From: Sulfurimonas sp. | Lineage (GTDB): Bacteria > Campylobacterota > Campylobacteria > Campylobacterales > Sulfurimonadaceae | Direction: 5' to 3' | NCBI GenBank assembly: GCA_021157485.1 | Contig: JAGGWO010000010.1 | Span: forward strand, 1-6,624 | DNA: 6,624 nt | In this document: in pieces, positions 5,921 to 6,624 of the stretch | Layout: every line of letters begins with the position of its first letter | How positions within the stretch are numbered: the first letter of the stretch is position 1 | Translations under genes and position numbers: made by a program | Notes under the pieces: model-generated | Database searches by the model: none | Seen by the model: only the letters and a program-made list of their open reading frames with translations | Told to the model about the DNA's origin: nothing

Positions 5921-6624
5921 CTAGTACCCGCTGTTATAAACAAACGCAGTAACAAACTCAAGTAGTGGGTTTAATGCTAGAAAAGCAAAAATAGTTCCTA
6001 CTGCTGCAAAACCAATAATTGATTTCAGTGCAAGAGTTGCATTTGATACATACATATTACCATCGTTGCCCATTACAGGGTCTTTCATGAACATATACAC
6101 TATCAGTTTTAAGTAGTAGTATCCAGCAATTGCAGAGTTAAGAGCCATAATTAATGCAAGAACAGTATATCCGCCTGTTACCGCTGAACTAATCATATAA
6201 AGTTTACCCCAAAATAGTGCAAACGGTGGTAGACCAGCTAAACTTAACATAAATAGACCCATAATTGTTGCAGCAACTGGTGCTGTTTGAACCATACCCG
6301 CAAATTTATCATATGAGTGGTCACTTCTTTGATGATCTGGCAGATGTTTCTGACGAGACATCCATAGCATAGAGAATGAACCAAGGTTTGTAAAACTAAA
6401 TAGTATCCAATATAAGAAAAGAGCACTATTTGACTGCGTCGTACCTATTAGGATAGCAGCCATAACAAAACCTGCATGGGATACTGAAGAGTAAGCAAGC
6501 ATACGTTTTACATCAGTTTGAACTAATGCCCAGATATTTGCAGCTGTCATAGTAATCACAACAAATATATACAGAACTACTTCTAACCAAATCACTCCAC
6601 TATGAATTAAGAATTCAAAGAGTC
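5921..6624 (-). CDS. nuoN: NADH-quinone oxidoreductase (complex I) subunit N, C-terminal part
   Basis: The last ~234 codons of nuoN; the reading frame stays open to the window's right edge, so the gene begins outside it. The GTG at 6595 is internal, because the codons upstream of it read LFEFLIHSG without a stop. NuoN is an antiporter-like membrane subunit of the proton-pumping arm of complex I, in the cytoplasmic membrane. Diagnostic segments are TDVKRMLAYSSVSHAGFVM and LSLAGLPPFALFWGKLYMI, the latter carrying the conserved discontinuous-helix proline region and a lysine in the proton path. At least six hydrophobic helices are visible, ending in LLEFVTAFVYNSGY and TAG. In Campylobacterota nuoN closes the nuoA-N operon. 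pflA follows on the same strand, so read-through is possible. Confidence 0.95.
   Translation of the reverse strand, partial: LFEFLIHSGVIWLEVVLYIFVVITMTAANIWALVQTDVKRMLAYSSVSHAGFVMAAILIGTTQSNSALFLYWILFSFTNLGSFSMLWMSRQKHLPDHQRSDHSYDKFAGMVQTAPVAATIMGLFMLSLAGLPPFALFWGKLYMISSAVTGGYTVLALIMALNSAIAGYYYLKLIVYMFMKDPVMGNDGNMYVSNATLALKSIIGFAAVGTIFAFLALNPLLEFVTAFVYNSGY

Noticed and set aside
5921..6595. Treating nuoN as a complete gene starting at the GTG at 6595
   Set aside because: The frame continues open to the right edge with sensible hydrophobic sequence, and the visible part is only about half the normal NuoN length.
1..6624. tRNA, rRNA, CRISPR array, insertion sequence or prophage genes
   Set aside because: No cloverleaf-like segment, regularly spaced direct repeats, transposase or integrase motifs, or phage genes were seen. 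The genes are ordinary chromosomal ones in compact arrangement.

Overview
The window is AT-rich and looks like chromosomal DNA of a Campylobacterota bacterium (former Epsilonproteobacteria), probably a Sulfurimonas-like or related free-living lineage. The main reason is the same-strand order nuoN then a ~785-codon periplasmic repeat-protein gene. This matches the nuoN-pflA linkage I recall from Campylobacter jejuni and Helicobacter pylori. The genus is an inference; no rRNA or other marker gene is present.

Layout. (1) The 3' end of a PHP-type histidinol-phosphatase gene (hisJ, + strand) runs in from the left. It shares its TTAA stop region with a convergent, GTG-started group II-like truncated haemoglobin gene (- strand). 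(2) An AT-rich intergenic region of about 216 bp separates the globin gene from a divergent thioredoxin operon. It carries two -10 boxes within an identical 11-nt word, each 34 nt from its start codon. (3) A + strand run follows: trxA, a small TTG-started gene for a membrane-anchored thioredoxin-fold-like protein without any cysteine, trxB, and dapB. Gaps are 14, 14 and 43 nt, with no convincing internal terminator, so co-transcription is likely. (4) dapB converges on a large - strand gene, a PflA-type flagellar motor disk protein. A small inverted repeat spans the two stop codons. (5) Upstream of pflA, a 122-bp gap contains several inverted repeats. Then comes the C-terminal half of nuoN (- strand), which runs off the right edge.

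How the genes fit together. TrxA and TrxB form the standard NADPH-TrxB-TrxA disulfide-reducing chain. The protein encoded between them resembles a thioredoxin domain tethered to the membrane with the CXXC replaced by EKGT, so it cannot be an ordinary member of that chain. The divergent globin could link haem-based O2/NO handling to the thioredoxin promoter region, but this rests only on the shared intergenic region. HisJ and DapB are biosynthetic housekeeping enzymes for histidine and for lysine/diaminopimelate. NuoN and PflA belong to proton-pumping complex I and to the flagellar motor.

The least explained items are the cysteine-free thioredoxin-like protein and the multi-hairpin stretch between nuoN and pflA. 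No tRNA, rRNA, CRISPR array, insertion sequence or complete mobile element was recognised.
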